Of a stretch of DNA of 64,000 nucleotides, positions 32,764 through 44,361 are shown one piece after another. The stretch spans positions 11,461,860 to 11,525,859 of the forward strand of contig CM061130.1 of the NCBI GenBank assembly GCA_030789695.1. Reading direction: 5' to 3'. The position numbers and the translations under genes are program-made. Origin of the DNA: Scilla litardierei. Its lineage: Eukaryota; Streptophyta; Magnoliopsida; Asparagales; Asparagaceae. The notes beneath the pieces are model-generated. The model was not told the origin of the DNA. It worked only from the letters and a program-made list of their open reading frames with translations, and made no database searches. How positions within the stretch are numbered: position 1 is the first letter of the stretch; every line of letters starts with the position of its first letter.

Positions 32764-34342
32764 TGACGTGCGTTTATATTTCATATATTCACGCACGTTT
32801 TCTTTTGTGTTTCTCCATGTTTTTCCGCCGTCTCTTATTCGTTTTCGTGTATTTTCCCGTTTTCTTTCACTTTTCTTTGTTTTTCCATGATTGCAGGGGA
32901 TTGACCACGTAGGGGACGTTTAACGATGATATCCCAAGTCCCTGGAGCAACGGGATAAGTCACACGTGATCCAGGGGGTCAAACGCCAAATAATTCATCT
33001 TTCAGCCCCTCACCCGATCGGTTGGTCATCTCCAACCGATCGGGTGATGCACGCGTGCACCACCCGGTCTCTGCCGCAGCTCACAAAGAAGCCACCCGAC
33101 CGGTTCACAGACCGGTTCTGCGGGCGGCTGTTCTCTATTTTTTCGAGCAGAATTCCAACCGATCGAGTGACTCTCACCCGATCGGTTCATCTGTAGCTGA
33201 AGAAGATGAGCTGAAGACACGGACGTTGAACCGATCGATTCACCCGACCGCTCCAAGATCCAACCGGTCACTCAAGAACTCACCCGACCGGTTCATGAGA
33301 TCGGGTGAAAAGTCACCGTTTTCTGTAATTTATCTGTAACGGATCAACCGATCGGTTGACTTGTCAACCGATCGGTTGACTTGTCAACCGATCGGTTGAT
33401 GCGACGGTCTATAAATAGAACCCCTAGGGTTCCAGAAACGATGGCTGTTATTTTTCCTACTGTTTTATTTCCCTGTGACGGCTGTAATTGTTACTCTTTT
33501 GTAAGTTTTCAGATCTTTCTAAAATTTTAGTATTGTCTTTATTACTCTATTACTTCCACATTGCAATTGTCCGATTATGATTCCAACGGTTAAATTTCAT
33601 TTAGATTGCTTTTTCATGAATTTTTGTGAGTTGTTCCCAAATCTGGGATTTTGGTGGAAACCCCTTCGGGGGCTCTTCCCGATGCGTCCGTAGGGTTAGG
33701 AAATCGATAGGGAGTAGGAATCTAACGGTTACGCGGGGTGTTTCATTGTCATCGGCGGGAAAAAGACCGCCTTTGACCGTCGGGCCAAGGGGGAATAAAC
33801 TTGGCGGTTGACTCCCTAGCCATAGCTCACACCCTTAGCGTAGACGCCGAATCCTAGCACGCGGGAGCGGCAGGATGAGACGTTGGGAGTTATCGTTGCG
33901 GGCTTAGTGCTCCCGGGATCGATCAGTGTTAATGGACACGGGAGTGCCCACTGATCGAATCCGGGAAGTCCGGTGTATCATCCTGGGCACCGACCGGAAT
34001 ATCGGGCCCATGGGACGCCGGTACCACTTTTGGAGGCAATGTCTCACCATTAGACCCTAATCCCGATCGCTATCCATACCCGTAGGCCGTATCGGTGAGA
34101 GTCTCTCGTCGGGTCAGAAACCGAAGTCCCGGGTTTTCTTTCTTGTTGTTCATACCCATTCATTTCCTTTCGTGACAACCAACCACCGATTCAGGCTAGC
34201 TCGCCCCTCGGGGTGATTTAGGTCCTACCTGACCCAAGCACAACCTCGCCTCCCTGAGTTCGATATTTCCGCACCCTACACTAACCGTGAAACTTGCGGT
34301 AAACGACACCGCGCCGCCGCGACGCAAGCGGGGCGCCGGTCA
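32764..34342 (+). repeat. 3' LTR of element 1
   Basis: It is 1579 bp against 1558 bp in the 5' LTR. The palindrome array (33010-33400) has one extra 20 bp unit, GACTTGTCAACCGATCGGTT, giving three adjacent sites where the 5' LTR has two. The TATA box is at 33410-33417. The LTR ends CGCCGGTCA and is followed by GATGG. Confidence 0.96.
33010..33400 (+). repeat. Palindrome array in the 3' LTR of element 1
   Basis: Same sites as 23826-24195, one unit longer near 33345-33400, with a few point differences (one site reads CCGATCGAGTG). Confidence 0.93.
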
Positions 34343-34347
34343 GATGG

Positions 34348-35989
34348 GACTGAGAAGAAGAGAAGCATACATGGATACATGGGCACAACAATAATTCCCA
34401 GAACCAAGATACATGGATACATGGATACATGGATACATGGAGTTACATGTTAAATGTTAAGAATCCCAAGGTCACCATTAGATTTTCCCTTGCATAACTC
34501 TTTCTAACTTACTAAGCATTGAGCCTCACCACTTGATCAACCTTATTACAAAAGCCTTTCTACACTTATTCATAAGCAAGACTAATTAACCAAGAGGGTA
34601 ATCTGAAGAAAGATACCCAGAAACATGGTAAAATACAACTAAACAATCGTATAGATCATGTCTGATAAGAAACAATAGATGTATGATATGGAATTCAACA
34701 ATCTTATGGTTAAACACTTGAGCCAACAATCTTATACGATTTAATGAAATTCATCTTCAACAAAGAGATAATTTAATAAAGCAAGCTTTCTATAGAAGAG
34801 CTAATATCCAAAATTGATCACAAATTTAACTCTAGGACAAATTTGATTACACAAAAATTACATAGGGATGCTATTTAGCAAATAAATTTAAACTCTAGGA
34901 CATATAATCCATTAAATCCGTCAAAACATAGGGATGCTATTTAGCAAATAAATTTTACATTTGACAAATACTGAGCCTATAAGAACTTTCATGCTAATAA
35001 AAACATATAACAAAGATGGATGGTCCAACATCACAATCATGGAAAACCTACAGTACTTAAGCAACGTGCTTTAATTAAACACCAAAGTTCAAAAATATTT
35101 ATTTAAAGAGAATAAACACCAAAGTTCAAAAAAATGAGAACATAATGCATTTTTTATGAGAGCATCTTGTATTTAACAGAATTATGCATAATGAATAGTA
35201 CATGATGTATTATGCTGATGTGTTAAATATATCCTGTTGAAGTTCAGTATTAGTCTTTGTGAGTGTCAAATATGTTATTGAAGCTATTATGCATAATAAA
35301 TTAACACATCAGCATGCATTGTGGTAAATATCATCTTTCAGAATGATGATATGTTTAACACTCAGCATAATGCATAATGAACTACATAACACTCAAATAT
35401 GTTTAACACTCTGTTCATTATGCATCATGCATAATAATGAATATATTTAACACTGATGTTATCATGCATAATGAACAATCTCCAGCAAATATATTTAACA
35501 CGGAATTATGCATAATGAACTCTCTGTTTATATATTTGATATTAATCACCAGCTCAATATCATGTTCACTTATAAAAACAATCCATTTATTAGAATATTT
35601 TCATATCATTAACTACTTCTAAAGTCCTAGCACCAAATAATGTAATTCAAAATGTATGTGCAATGGCATCTTCAAGGCATTGAACCGTAAAAGAAGAAGA
35701 TGTTCTCTGTTTTAATCTGTTCATGTCTCTATAAAGCAAAAGAGCATGTCATCAACCTTCATAAAGAAAAAGCAACCGAAAACCAAAGCATGAGTAAACT
35801 AAGAATTAAAGAAGGAACAGAATAAATGCAAAAAACCCTACATTTTGTTTGCAAGAGTGAACTAATACAAATGAATTATTAGCATGGATAGATGTAAACA
35901 TATACTAAAGTTGTCAGGATATGAAGATGACTTAATAACCTCCCCTTAATGCAAAACCATGATGGTGGCCAATTATTATAAAGGTGATA
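34348..35989. other. AT-rich flanking DNA, no genes seen
   Basis: The insertion target of element 1 continues here (GGACTGAGAAGAAG). ATACATGGAT is repeated in tandem about four times at 34385-34440. The rest is AT-rich without coding potential. Confidence 0.5.
35170..35525. repeat. Dispersed ATTATGCATAATGAAC palindrome repeats
   Basis: Words around the palindrome TTATGCATAA or ATTATGCATAAT, often followed by GAAC, occur near 35182, 35288, 35361, 35417, 35463 and 35504, mixed with ATATTTAACAC. Spacing is irregular, about 40-100 bp. Probably an old tandem repeat. Confidence 0.6.
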
Positions 35990-36489
35990 NNNNNNNNNNN
36001 NNNNNNNNNNNNNNNNNNNNNNNNNNNNNNNNNNNNNNNNNNNNNNNNNNNNNNNNNNNNNNNNNNNNNNNNNNNNNNNNNNNNNNNNNNNNNNNNNNNN
36101 NNNNNNNNNNNNNNNNNNNNNNNNNNNNNNNNNNNNNNNNNNNNNNNNNNNNNNNNNNNNNNNNNNNNNNNNNNNNNNNNNNNNNNNNNNNNNNNNNNNN
36201 NNNNNNNNNNNNNNNNNNNNNNNNNNNNNNNNNNNNNNNNNNNNNNNNNNNNNNNNNNNNNNNNNNNNNNNNNNNNNNNNNNNNNNNNNNNNNNNNNNNN
36301 NNNNNNNNNNNNNNNNNNNNNNNNNNNNNNNNNNNNNNNNNNNNNNNNNNNNNNNNNNNNNNNNNNNNNNNNNNNNNNNNNNNNNNNNNNNNNNNNNNNN
36401 NNNNNNNNNNNNNNNNNNNNNNNNNNNNNNNNNNNNNNNNNNNNNNNNNNNNNNNNNNNNNNNNNNNNNNNNNNNNNNNNNNNNNNNNN
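35990..36489. other. Assembly gap (500 N)
   Basis: Exactly 500 N, the usual placeholder for a gap of unknown size. The sequences on both sides need not be adjacent. Confidence 0.99.
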
Positions 36490-37560
36490 AATTTCAGGAA
36501 CTAGCTTGCCAACGAAGCTAGGACCGTCATTTATCATGTTGCATAACTATCATGTCATGTTTAATTTTGATTAACGATACGCGATTTAACTGTCATCCAT
36601 GCTATCCATGTTGTATGTTGCATTCGTAGCACACGCTACAATACTTGTGTTTCCTGGCCCGTGTTCCAGAAGCGGGCTACGTGAGTTGGTTGATAGCCAA
36701 TGCCCGATCTACTTGTTTACCGGCTAGGCACCTGCGTTGCAGGCATAACCCTACGCCATACTTGTTAAATACACTTCCTGGCTCGTGTTCCAGAAGCGAG
36801 CATTCCGTGTTCGGGGTAATTCCCTGGCTCGATACACGTGGAGGGGGTAGAGATAAACGGTCACTTGAGCTTAGAAGTTGGCCCAATCAGCCACTCTAGC
36901 CAACAGGCGGAATCTCTGTGCAAAACTTGTTTACTTGACGTGTTCACTTGACGTGAACCACTTGACTTGTACTTGTCTGTGTTTTACTCGTTATCCATGA
37001 CATACTTGCTACTTGTACTTCCCTTTACTTGTCACTTCCATACTATACTTGCCATGTCATGCATCAGACTATAACTGCTAGGTTGTTAGTTTACCTTACC
37101 TTCAGTTACATTGTCCAAGTCGTTTCGACTTGTTGACATGTGCCCCTTTACTCTTTTGGGTGACACATGTTAGATCCCGAGCCTGAGTCCGTTGTTGAGG
37201 ACGAGGTGTTTGCGGACGCCGAGCCCGTGTCTGTGTTTGGCGAGGAGTACGTGGACACTGGGGACCAGTCCTAGTGTCTTCGTTGAGCTTTCCCCTTTTT
37301 TGTTTTAGACTGCTGTAGTTGTCGGTGCGCAGCACCAGTACTCTGTTTACGTTTGTCTTTGTTTGGCCTTGTTCTGGGCCTTTAGACTCTTTCTTTTAGC
37401 CTGGTGGCTTTTCTAGATGTTGAACTTAATTTTAATGTTGGACAAATTCTGAGATTGAGATTTTGTTTCTGTCTCTCCTTGTGTTATTATTGTTGTTCCG
37501 TTTGTGGTTACAGGGACCTGCTTACGTTTTATTGACGCTTATCGGGTTTGGGGCTTCACA
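36490..37560 (+). mobile_element. LTR-like block, probably a Ty3/gypsy LTR remnant
   Basis: It ends in GGGTTTGGGGCTTCACA (37560), similar to LTR ends of Tekay/Del-type plant elements. It contains TACTTG/ACTTGAC repeats and two small hairpins with a shared loop (36657-36677 and 36781-36801). The left end is lost in the gap. It separates the Sirevirus-like 3' part from whatever lay upstream. Confidence 0.4.
37167..37274 (+). other. Small acidic ORF (35 aa) in the LTR-like block
   Basis: ATG to TAG, very acidic (MLDPEPESVVEDEV, ends YVDTGDQS). I do not recognise it. The composition is unlike the T-rich surroundings, so it may be a remnant of the C-terminus of an element protein. Confidence 0.3.
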
Positions 37561-37564
37561 GCTC

Positions 37565-39019
37565 CACTCTCGTGCGAACCTTTTTACGTCTCGCCTCCAT
37601 TTTAGGGAAGCGGGGCGTGACACGCAGCCCAAGAAGAAAATTTTGACTCCCGGCCCATTTCGAGCTCCCACTCCTCCCGATGATTCTGATTCTGACGACG
37701 AGTATATCCCCGAGTCTGAGCCTACCGCTAGGGCTCCTACTCCTCCTCCTAGATCTAGCACTCATCCATCTAAGGGGAAGGCTCACATGCCTTTGGGCGG
37801 TGTAGATATATCGTTGTGTCGCGATGACCCGTTGTGTCTCGCGGCTTACAACCGTATTGAGCACTGTCCATTGCTATTGGAGCACTTCATTCAGTTCTCT
37901 TTTCCACATCTCGTCGATCTTCTTTCCCATAGCGGCCTCATCGACTATCTTTGCCATGACCCCAAGGCGAACCCTCACCCGTACCCCCGTCTTGTCAAGC
38001 TTTTCTATGCGAATCGTGTTCGGGGTCAGTATGAAGACACTCACTCCATTGAGACGACTGTCTTGGGGACACCTATTGTCCTCACGACAGAAATCTTAGG
38101 GGAGTTGATAGGTGTGTCATCCTCTGGCCTTCTTTCAGCTGATATCTCGGTGGATAATATCCACGATCTTGATCAGGCTATGCTTTCTGAAATGTTTCAT
38201 GTGATCCCTCTCGCCATGATTAGCGTCCCCTCGAAATCTTTTAATCCGAATGCCTGGGTTCTTAATCTTATCCTGAAGTCGTGCCTCCTTCCGAAGTACG
38301 GCTCCTCTAGCTTACCCTCCCAGCCATTTCTTAAGCTAATCTACGCTCTTTTCATGGGGAGCGAGATCAATTGGGCACAGATTATTCTTGACAAGATGGA
38401 TTCCTTTGAGTGCATAAGGAAATCCACCAAGTCTGCTCACATTCCATATCATTGCCTATTGACTCTCGTATTTCGTCACTTCGGCGTCCCTCTTCCTCCC
38501 GATGACCAGCGTCCTCTTGGTCCTCCCTTGAATGTGACGGTCGTCAAGAAGTCTCTTGCAGCGCTTCGTCACGTTCAGAGGACGACCCCTTCAGCTTCTG
38601 CTTCAGCTGCTTCTGCTCCTCCTCCTGCTCATACTCTCACTGAGTTTTCCGTCTCTCTGAGACGCGTGGAGTCCCGAGTTTCTCGTTCTGAGGCGATGCT
38701 AGCTCGCATCTACTCTCACTTGGGCATTTAGGTTCCTCCATCTGTTTCTGACGATGAGGAAATGGATGAGGATGAGCTCCAGGAGCTTGTTGGATCTACT
38801 GCTCGTGCCCCAGAGGGTACGTCTGCTGCTGCTGCTACTTCTGCTGGTGCTCCCGAGAGCACACCTGCTGCCACCATTCCTTCGGTGGATACTTCGTCTG
38901 GTGCTCCCGAGGCCACTCCCGTTGCGACTCTCCCATCTGTGGACACTACCGTTGACCCGGTGACCACCACCCCTTCTGCAGAGCCTGCTGCGGCTGCTGA
39001 CCCTGCCTCCACCTCCTGA
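37565..39019 (+). pseudogene. Env-like/plant transposon protein ORF of the Sirevirus-like element
   Basis: The true start is not visible; homologous-looking sequence begins near 37600 (PKKKILTPGPFRAPTPPDD). An acidic low-complexity N-terminus (DDSDSDDEYIPESEP) is followed by the conserved domain (about 37830-38570): HFIQFSFPHLVDLL, PRLVKLFYANRV, IETTVLGTPIVLTTEILGEL, NPNAWVLNLILKSCLLP. This looks like the putative plant transposon protein domain found in extra ORFs of plant LTR elements. A helical segment (FSVSLRRVESRVSRSEAML) follows. TAG at 38729-38731 interrupts the frame, which then continues with an Ala/Thr/Pro-rich tail to 39019. The function of such proteins is unknown. Confidence 0.7.
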
Positions 39020-39639
39020 GCTTGCGTTGGAGGACTCTCCCTATGCACAATGGGTGATATATTTTGTAATGAGAGTGTGGGGTAGGATAGTTGGTGGTTA
39101 TGGATTTTTGATATTTTTGGATGTTATATTATGATTTTTGATGTATTTTTGATGTTTTGATGATATACTTCTGTTGTATGATCATTTTGATGTCTGTGAC
39201 ATATGTTGTATGATGTGCTCCGATCTGTCGATCGTTATTATGTATGTTGTCAGATGTATCCATTTTTGTTATATATATACATCGTGTTGACTTTTACTTC
39301 AGTGTGCACATTATTTTGTTTGTCTCTGATGTTGACTTCGTCGCTCGACGACTTTCTTGATTTAATAGAAATTAATTCTATGAAAACATAGAATTGTTTT
39401 CCATGCACTTAATTCATCAAGAATGTTGATATTGGAGAGTATGTTCCATAACTCAATACGTATAATTGATTTGAGTTTTGATGATTTTATTTTTCGATTT
39501 ATCGACTATGGTCTCATTGGCACGCTTTGATTTACTTCGTATTTTCCTTTGGTGTCATTTGGACCGTGGTCGTATTCTACGATTCCCGTGCTTTTATTTG
39601 TAGCCATTGTTGTCATTGCTCTCCTCCCACTCTTTTTGA

Positions 39640-39944
39640 TAATGCCAAAGGGGGAGAGAATTAATAATGACAATGTGCTAAATGATAACTTAAAGCAATT
39701 TTCCGAGAATCTAATTTGATATGTTAGATTCAGGGGGAGTTAAGATATAAAAATAGATTTAGATCCTAAATTTCGATAATTGGATTCACATTTTTTATAC
39801 TTTACTCGTCTGCTTAATGCTTATGGTTATTATTTAATATGGAATTAACGTGTCATCAATGCAGAGGGAGTAAGTAAATTACATTTGAATCATTATTTTT
39901 GATTATTATTTATGTTGGTTTGGCATCACCAAAAAGGGGGAGAA
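39640..39944 (+). promoter_or_regulatory. Polypurine motifs upstream of the Sirevirus-like 3' LTR
   Basis: AAAGGGGGAGAGAA (39648), CAGGGGGAG (39732), AGAGGGAG (39865) and AAAAAGGGGGAGAA (39931-39944). The last one directly precedes the LTR start TGTTAAG at 39945. Confidence 0.8.
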
Positions 39945-40341
39945 TGTTAAGTATTGATTCCCCGGATTTGGTTTTGATGATGAACAAACATAAATATCGT
40001 GAACTAACTCTTTGTGAGCGCAATTATGAAGATCGTCGCCAAAATTCTATGAACATCAAAAGTGACGTCTCGAGACTTCTCAAAGCGCGTGATCGTGTGC
40101 TTGAAGCTTCGTTGAAGCTCAAGGACCATTATAGAAGTCAAGAGATTCGGATCGAAGCGATTGAAGACGGTTCGTCAAGTTTTATTTATAGTCTTCTAGC
40201 TTCGTTTCATAGATTGTTAAGCCTTGAGTAGGTCTTACGGTTTAATCTTCATAACACTCATATCTTAGAGCTAGGATCTTATTAGAAGCCCATACAAACT
40301 TTCCCGAAGCTTCGCGCTTCATTTCGCGGCTTCTTGTGCAT

Positions 40342-40872
40342 GTTAGTTGGTTCAAGAAGAAGAACCAACCGACTAGATGGCAATCTAGTCAGTCGGCAAT
40401 CCTTCTTGAACCGACTAGAATGCCTTGTTCATTTTCAGCTCATTCACTGTTTACAGTTAGTCGGTCCAAGAAGGTTCACCGACAGACTAGTTGTGAAACT
40501 AGTCGGTTAGGAATCCTTCTTAGACCGACTAGTTGAGCTTTCATTTTCCAGCCTAACTTACTGTTTACAGTTAGTCGGTCAAAGCACAACGACCGACCGA
40601 CTAGTTGAGAAACTAGTCGGTTGGAAGTTGTTCTTAAACCGACTAGCTGTCTTTGAATTCAGCCTATTCTACTTTCATTTGTTAGTCGGTCAAAGAACAC
40701 TCACCGACCGACTAGTTGTGAAACTAGTCGGTTGGCAAGTCTTCTTAGACCGACTAGTTCTTTATTGTCTGAACTTCTCTTTTGGCTGCTCTCCAGTTAG
40801 TCGGTTCATATTGAATCACCGACCGACTAGTTGAGAAACTAGTCGGTCAGTGATCCTTCTTTGACCGACTAG
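40342..40872 (+). repeat. Tandem ~114 bp units with ACCGACTAGT inverted repeats
   Basis: Unit starts (GTTAGTCGGT or GTTAGTTGGT) at 40342, 40456, 40570, 40681 and 40796. Each unit contains ACCGACTAGTT, four or so bases, AACTAGTCGGT, an 11 bp stem, plus a wider TTAGTCGGT..ACCGACTA pair. RCCGAC occurs repeatedly; it is the core of the plant DRE/CRT element bound by DREB/CBF factors. Confidence 0.92.
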
Positions 40873-40937
40873 TCTGCTTCAGAATAGAGCAGTTGGATCA
40901 TAAATGCCACGATTTTTGCTCTCTCTTTCCTCTATCC

Positions 40938-40945
40938 TATATATA
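40938..40945 (+). promoter_or_regulatory. TATA box of the Sirevirus-like LTR
   Basis: TATATATA within CCTATATATACTTGAAGG, about 65 bp after the tandem array. Confidence 0.75.
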
Positions 40946-41667
40946 CTTGAAGGGCTTCTTTCATAGCATTCAAGGCTGATATTAATTGGGTTTTAGAGAA
41001 TCAAAGAGAAGCATTTATTCTCATTCAAAGCTCATTCATTTCCTTTAAGAATCTCTCCCTCACTCTTATTCCTAAAGAGAGATTCATTGATTGTGAGCCT
41101 TCTAAGCCAAGAGCTTGATTCTAGGTCACCAACTCCTCCCTAGACTTCCATTGCTGGTCAACTCCTTGGAGCTAGGGTTTGGTGACTTCTTCTCCTCCAA
41201 AATCCTCCTTGCCCTAAATCGTAAGTTTACTCAAGGCATAGGATTTTGTTGGTAAGCATTTCGTATTTCATTTACTTTGATATTACAAGTGTTTTACTCT
41301 CGGTTGTGAGAGTTTGTGTGTGATCCCGGTTTGTGGGAGTCACATTTTCATTTGTATATGATTTGATCTTGTAGAGGTTTTCTACAAGTATTTCATAGTG
41401 CAAATTTGAGTTAGAGGTTTCTAACTCAAGTAGCTGGAGGGGATCCGGGTGTTTGGGACGTAGGATCACCGGGAACAAGTCGGGGAGACTTGGGTGGATC
41501 CGAACCCGTTATATCGTTTGTTTGCGATTACATTTCTTTGTTGTCAATATTTTCATTTCCGCATTGTTGGTTGAGTTTGCAAGATAATTAGGAATTATCT
41601 TCTTAATTATTTTAAAGTACTATTCACCCCCCTCTAGTACTTGTGCAGTAGCTATCAGGGCTTTACA

Positions 41668-42280
41668 CATATTGCCCCTATTCAGGGAGATTTTCATACT
41701 CACTCTCACTCCACTTTTGAGTCTCGCTTTTCACTTCCTATTTCTTTAGACTCATATATATTTGACACAACATATCTCTCGCAGGACACATGATCTACTT
41801 CCCTTGAGGTATGCTGTGGTGTGTCACCACCTGGAGAGCCACTTCTCATGGAGAGCAAGGATTTGGTCGTCATTAGTACAGATAGCGACCCATTCTCAGG
41901 GAGTATTCGTCACCCGTTTATTATTTTTTCATCTTATGTTGACGATTATCTCTGGGATACATTTTTTTTGGGAAATAATTTCTTGCCATGGACTAATGCA
42001 CCTCGTCCTTTGCAGGTCACAGGTGGGCACCTACGAGTGATGCTTGGAGGTGCATTGCTTGGGTCCATTGGCACTCGTGGCACAGTGCTTCTGGCAGAGC
42101 CACAGAAGGAACAGTTAGAGCAGCTACCTGCCACACGATTAATCCAGTAGTGTAGAAATTTACAGCTTTCTAGTTTAGATTAGAATAATCTCGTCTCCTC
42201 TCATTAGCGAGGGGAGCATATCTAGGGTTTGCTTTTGCATCATAATAACCCATCATGTCATGCCCTTCTATCATTTCACC
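41668..42280. other. Unassigned DNA between Sirevirus-like LTR and element 2
   Basis: No recognised domain. It may be internal sequence of element 2, but there is no counterpart in element 1 that I can align. Confidence 0.3.
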
Positions 42281-43041
42281 CCCATCCTCTACCAAGGAGG
42301 ACGAGGACTCGTCCTCTCCTGTATTTTGATTTCTTTCTTTTTCTTTTCTGATCTTTCCCCTAGCATATTTCTGCATCACATTGATCATATCATTTCGCTA
42401 GCATTGACATGTCTAGCTTGGGGGAAATCGACTTTTGTGTGTTTTGTCGTGTGCTGTCATTGTGTGTCTGTTTATATGTGTCGTTTGGATGTGCTTTTGT
42501 TTCTTTTATTTATGTGTTTCTATTTCTTTTTCTTTATTTTTCAGTTTCGTTCGTGTATTTTTCATGTTTTATATTTTTTTGTGTCGGTGCGTATTCCCCC
42601 CATTTTCTTTGCCCTCCCGTATTTACTTCTATTGCATTGAGGGCAATGCAAGTTTCAGCTTGGGGGAGTCGCACTTTGTGCGTCATTTGTGATCTTTTTC
42701 TTCGTTTTTGAGTCATTTTCCATCGTGGTTTTCTTTTTTCTTCTCATCTTTTGTTCCCTCTCTCCTAGAGATGACAGCATATGATGAATTGCCACATGAT
42801 CATACACACACTTAGGATAGCTTCGATAATCACATTCACCAACCCTAGGAAGCCGAGTCCTCTTGCATTTCATGCATCGTGGGTCCACTTAGCTTTTTGT
42901 GAGTCGTGTGTCGTGCCTAGCTGTTTGTTGTGCTTCTACGTTGTGATTTTGTTTTATATACCTGTCCAGGAATGACCCCTAGATTATCATGCTTCGATTC
43001 GAATATGCGGTATTTGCTTCCTATGTCTGCTTCTATATGCA

Positions 43042-43043
<2 letters not shown>

Positions 43044-43124
<81 letters not shown>
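43044..43124. repeat. (AT)n microsatellite inside element 2
   Basis: About 40 AT units where element 1 has only TATATGCATGCTATATTATAT (31838 region), so the run expanded in element 2. Confidence 0.95.
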
Positions 43125-43126
<2 letters not shown>

Positions 43127-43408
43127 TATGCTTCATTTCGCATGTGTCAGGATTCCACAACTAGGACTAGGATTCGTATGCTTCATTTCGCATGTGTCGG
43201 GATTCCACAACTAGGACTAGGATAACCCATTTAGCCTATGCTCTGATTAGCAAAAAATTCTCCTTTGCCCAAGTGTTTAGAATCCGATTTCTTTTTTATT
43301 TTACTTGGTGCAAATCCCCTCGTCGTGTACCGTTCTCCCATTTGGGAGAGTACACACGTGTATATACCCCAAAATCCAAAAACCCAAAAAGAAAAGAAAA
43401 GAGAAAAG

Positions 43409-43411
<3 letters not shown>

Positions 43412-43478
<67 letters not shown>

Positions 43479-43498
43479 TGTATGTATGTATATGTATA
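43412..43498. repeat. (TA)n/(TATG)n compound microsatellite inside element 2
   Basis: TA units up to about 43442, then TATG units to 43490, at the position of the CCAAAA low-complexity stretch of element 1. Confidence 0.95.
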
Positions 43499-44361
43499 GC
43501 CAAAAATCCAAAAAATGCATATATCCAAAACCCAAAAAATGTGTGTGAATATTTTCCTACCTACCGAGAATAAAGGGAAGCGAGAATTTGCACCGAGTGT
43601 TCTACTCCACATCTTCTCAACCTCCATCATTTTCGAAAACACTTGGCTTAGGAACTTTTTAGCTATTATCTAGGCTATAGTGTGGTGATTTCCTTAACCA
43701 TAGTTGTGGAGTCCCTGACGCATGATATGTTTCGATTCTTGCTCTATTCTCATGCATGCTTGAGCTATATATTCACCGCTTAATTCAAATTGGATCGATA
43801 TTTGGGTCAACTCTTGGGTATGTGTATATGGAGCCCTATTGCACGATGTAGACAGTGACACCGTTTGCTAGCACACGACCACACTCACTCGCGTTTCACC
43901 CCGTGGGCCCACGACACTTGTTTGGACTCGTATTCCTCGGGTTAGTGTCGTGTTTTGTCGCACGCCCGCTTATGTGTGGTGTGTTTAGTTTTCTTGGCTC
44001 TGATAGGCGATCTAGGAGTTTTCTCTTTCTGTCTCTCTCTCTATTTTTCTCCCTCCGAGCTCCTACTCTCACTCGTCTTCCTCGAGGACGAGGAAGGGTT
44101 CAGCTTGGGAGATTTTGACGTGTGTGTATATTTTATATATTCACGCACGTCTTCTTTGTGTTTTTCCGTTATTTTTCGCCGTCCCATGTCCATTTTCTCG
44201 TGTTTTCTAGTTTTCTTTCACTTTTTCGTATTTTTGTGTGTTTGCAGGAGAATTCCAGCATTGGGGACATATAATGAAGATATCATGAGCCCCCGGAGCA
44301 ACGGGAGAAGTCACGCGTGATCCTGAGGGTCAAACGATGAAGATTGGTATTTCTCAGCCTT

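Larger units (their letters stand above)
23579..34342 (+). mobile_element. Element 1: complete Athila-like Ty3/gypsy element without RT and integrase
   Basis: The element is 10,764 bp with 1558 and 1579 bp LTRs, TSD GATGG, a tRNA-Asp primer binding site, Gag-protease, an Athila-type ORF2, and a polypurine tract before the 3' LTR. Between protease and the conserved post-pol linker there is no reverse transcriptase, RNase H or integrase at all. By eye the LTRs differ at some 30-35 bases (about 2%) plus a 20 bp and a 1 bp indel, so the insertion is not very old. The genes carry only a few stops and one frame change, so the copy may have been intact as a Gag-and-ORF2 element when it inserted. Confidence 0.93.
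37565..41667 (+). mobile_element. 3' part of a Sirevirus-like element
   Basis: An env-like or plant-transposon-protein ORF is followed by a ~900 bp untranslated region with several polypurine motifs and a 3' LTR. Gag, pol and the 5' LTR are absent (gap and LTR-like block upstream). An extra ORF between pol and the 3' LTR and multiple polypurine motifs are known Sirevirus traits. Confidence 0.7.
39945..41667 (+). repeat. 3' LTR of the Sirevirus-like element
   Basis: Starts TGTTAAGTATTG directly after a polypurine tract and ends near GGGCTTTACA (41667). It contains a 5-unit tandem array (40342-40872), a TATA box (40938-40945) and the typical end ATTCACCCCCCTCTAGTACT. The last ~120 bp match 1-104. 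The exact end is uncertain by a few bases because no partner LTR is present. Confidence 0.8.

Noticed and set aside
35984..36574. Open reading frames across the N stretch
   Set aside because: They are artefacts of 500 N; no sequence is known there.
41762..42150. Possible gene between the Sirevirus-like LTR and element 2
   Set aside because: The two overlapping frames have no recognisable domain and lie between retrotransposon pieces; left as unassigned.
42930..43225. ORFs encoding Tyr-Ile repeats
   Set aside because: They are translations of (AT)n microsatellites inside element 2; the same holds for 21111-21434 and 43231-43573.
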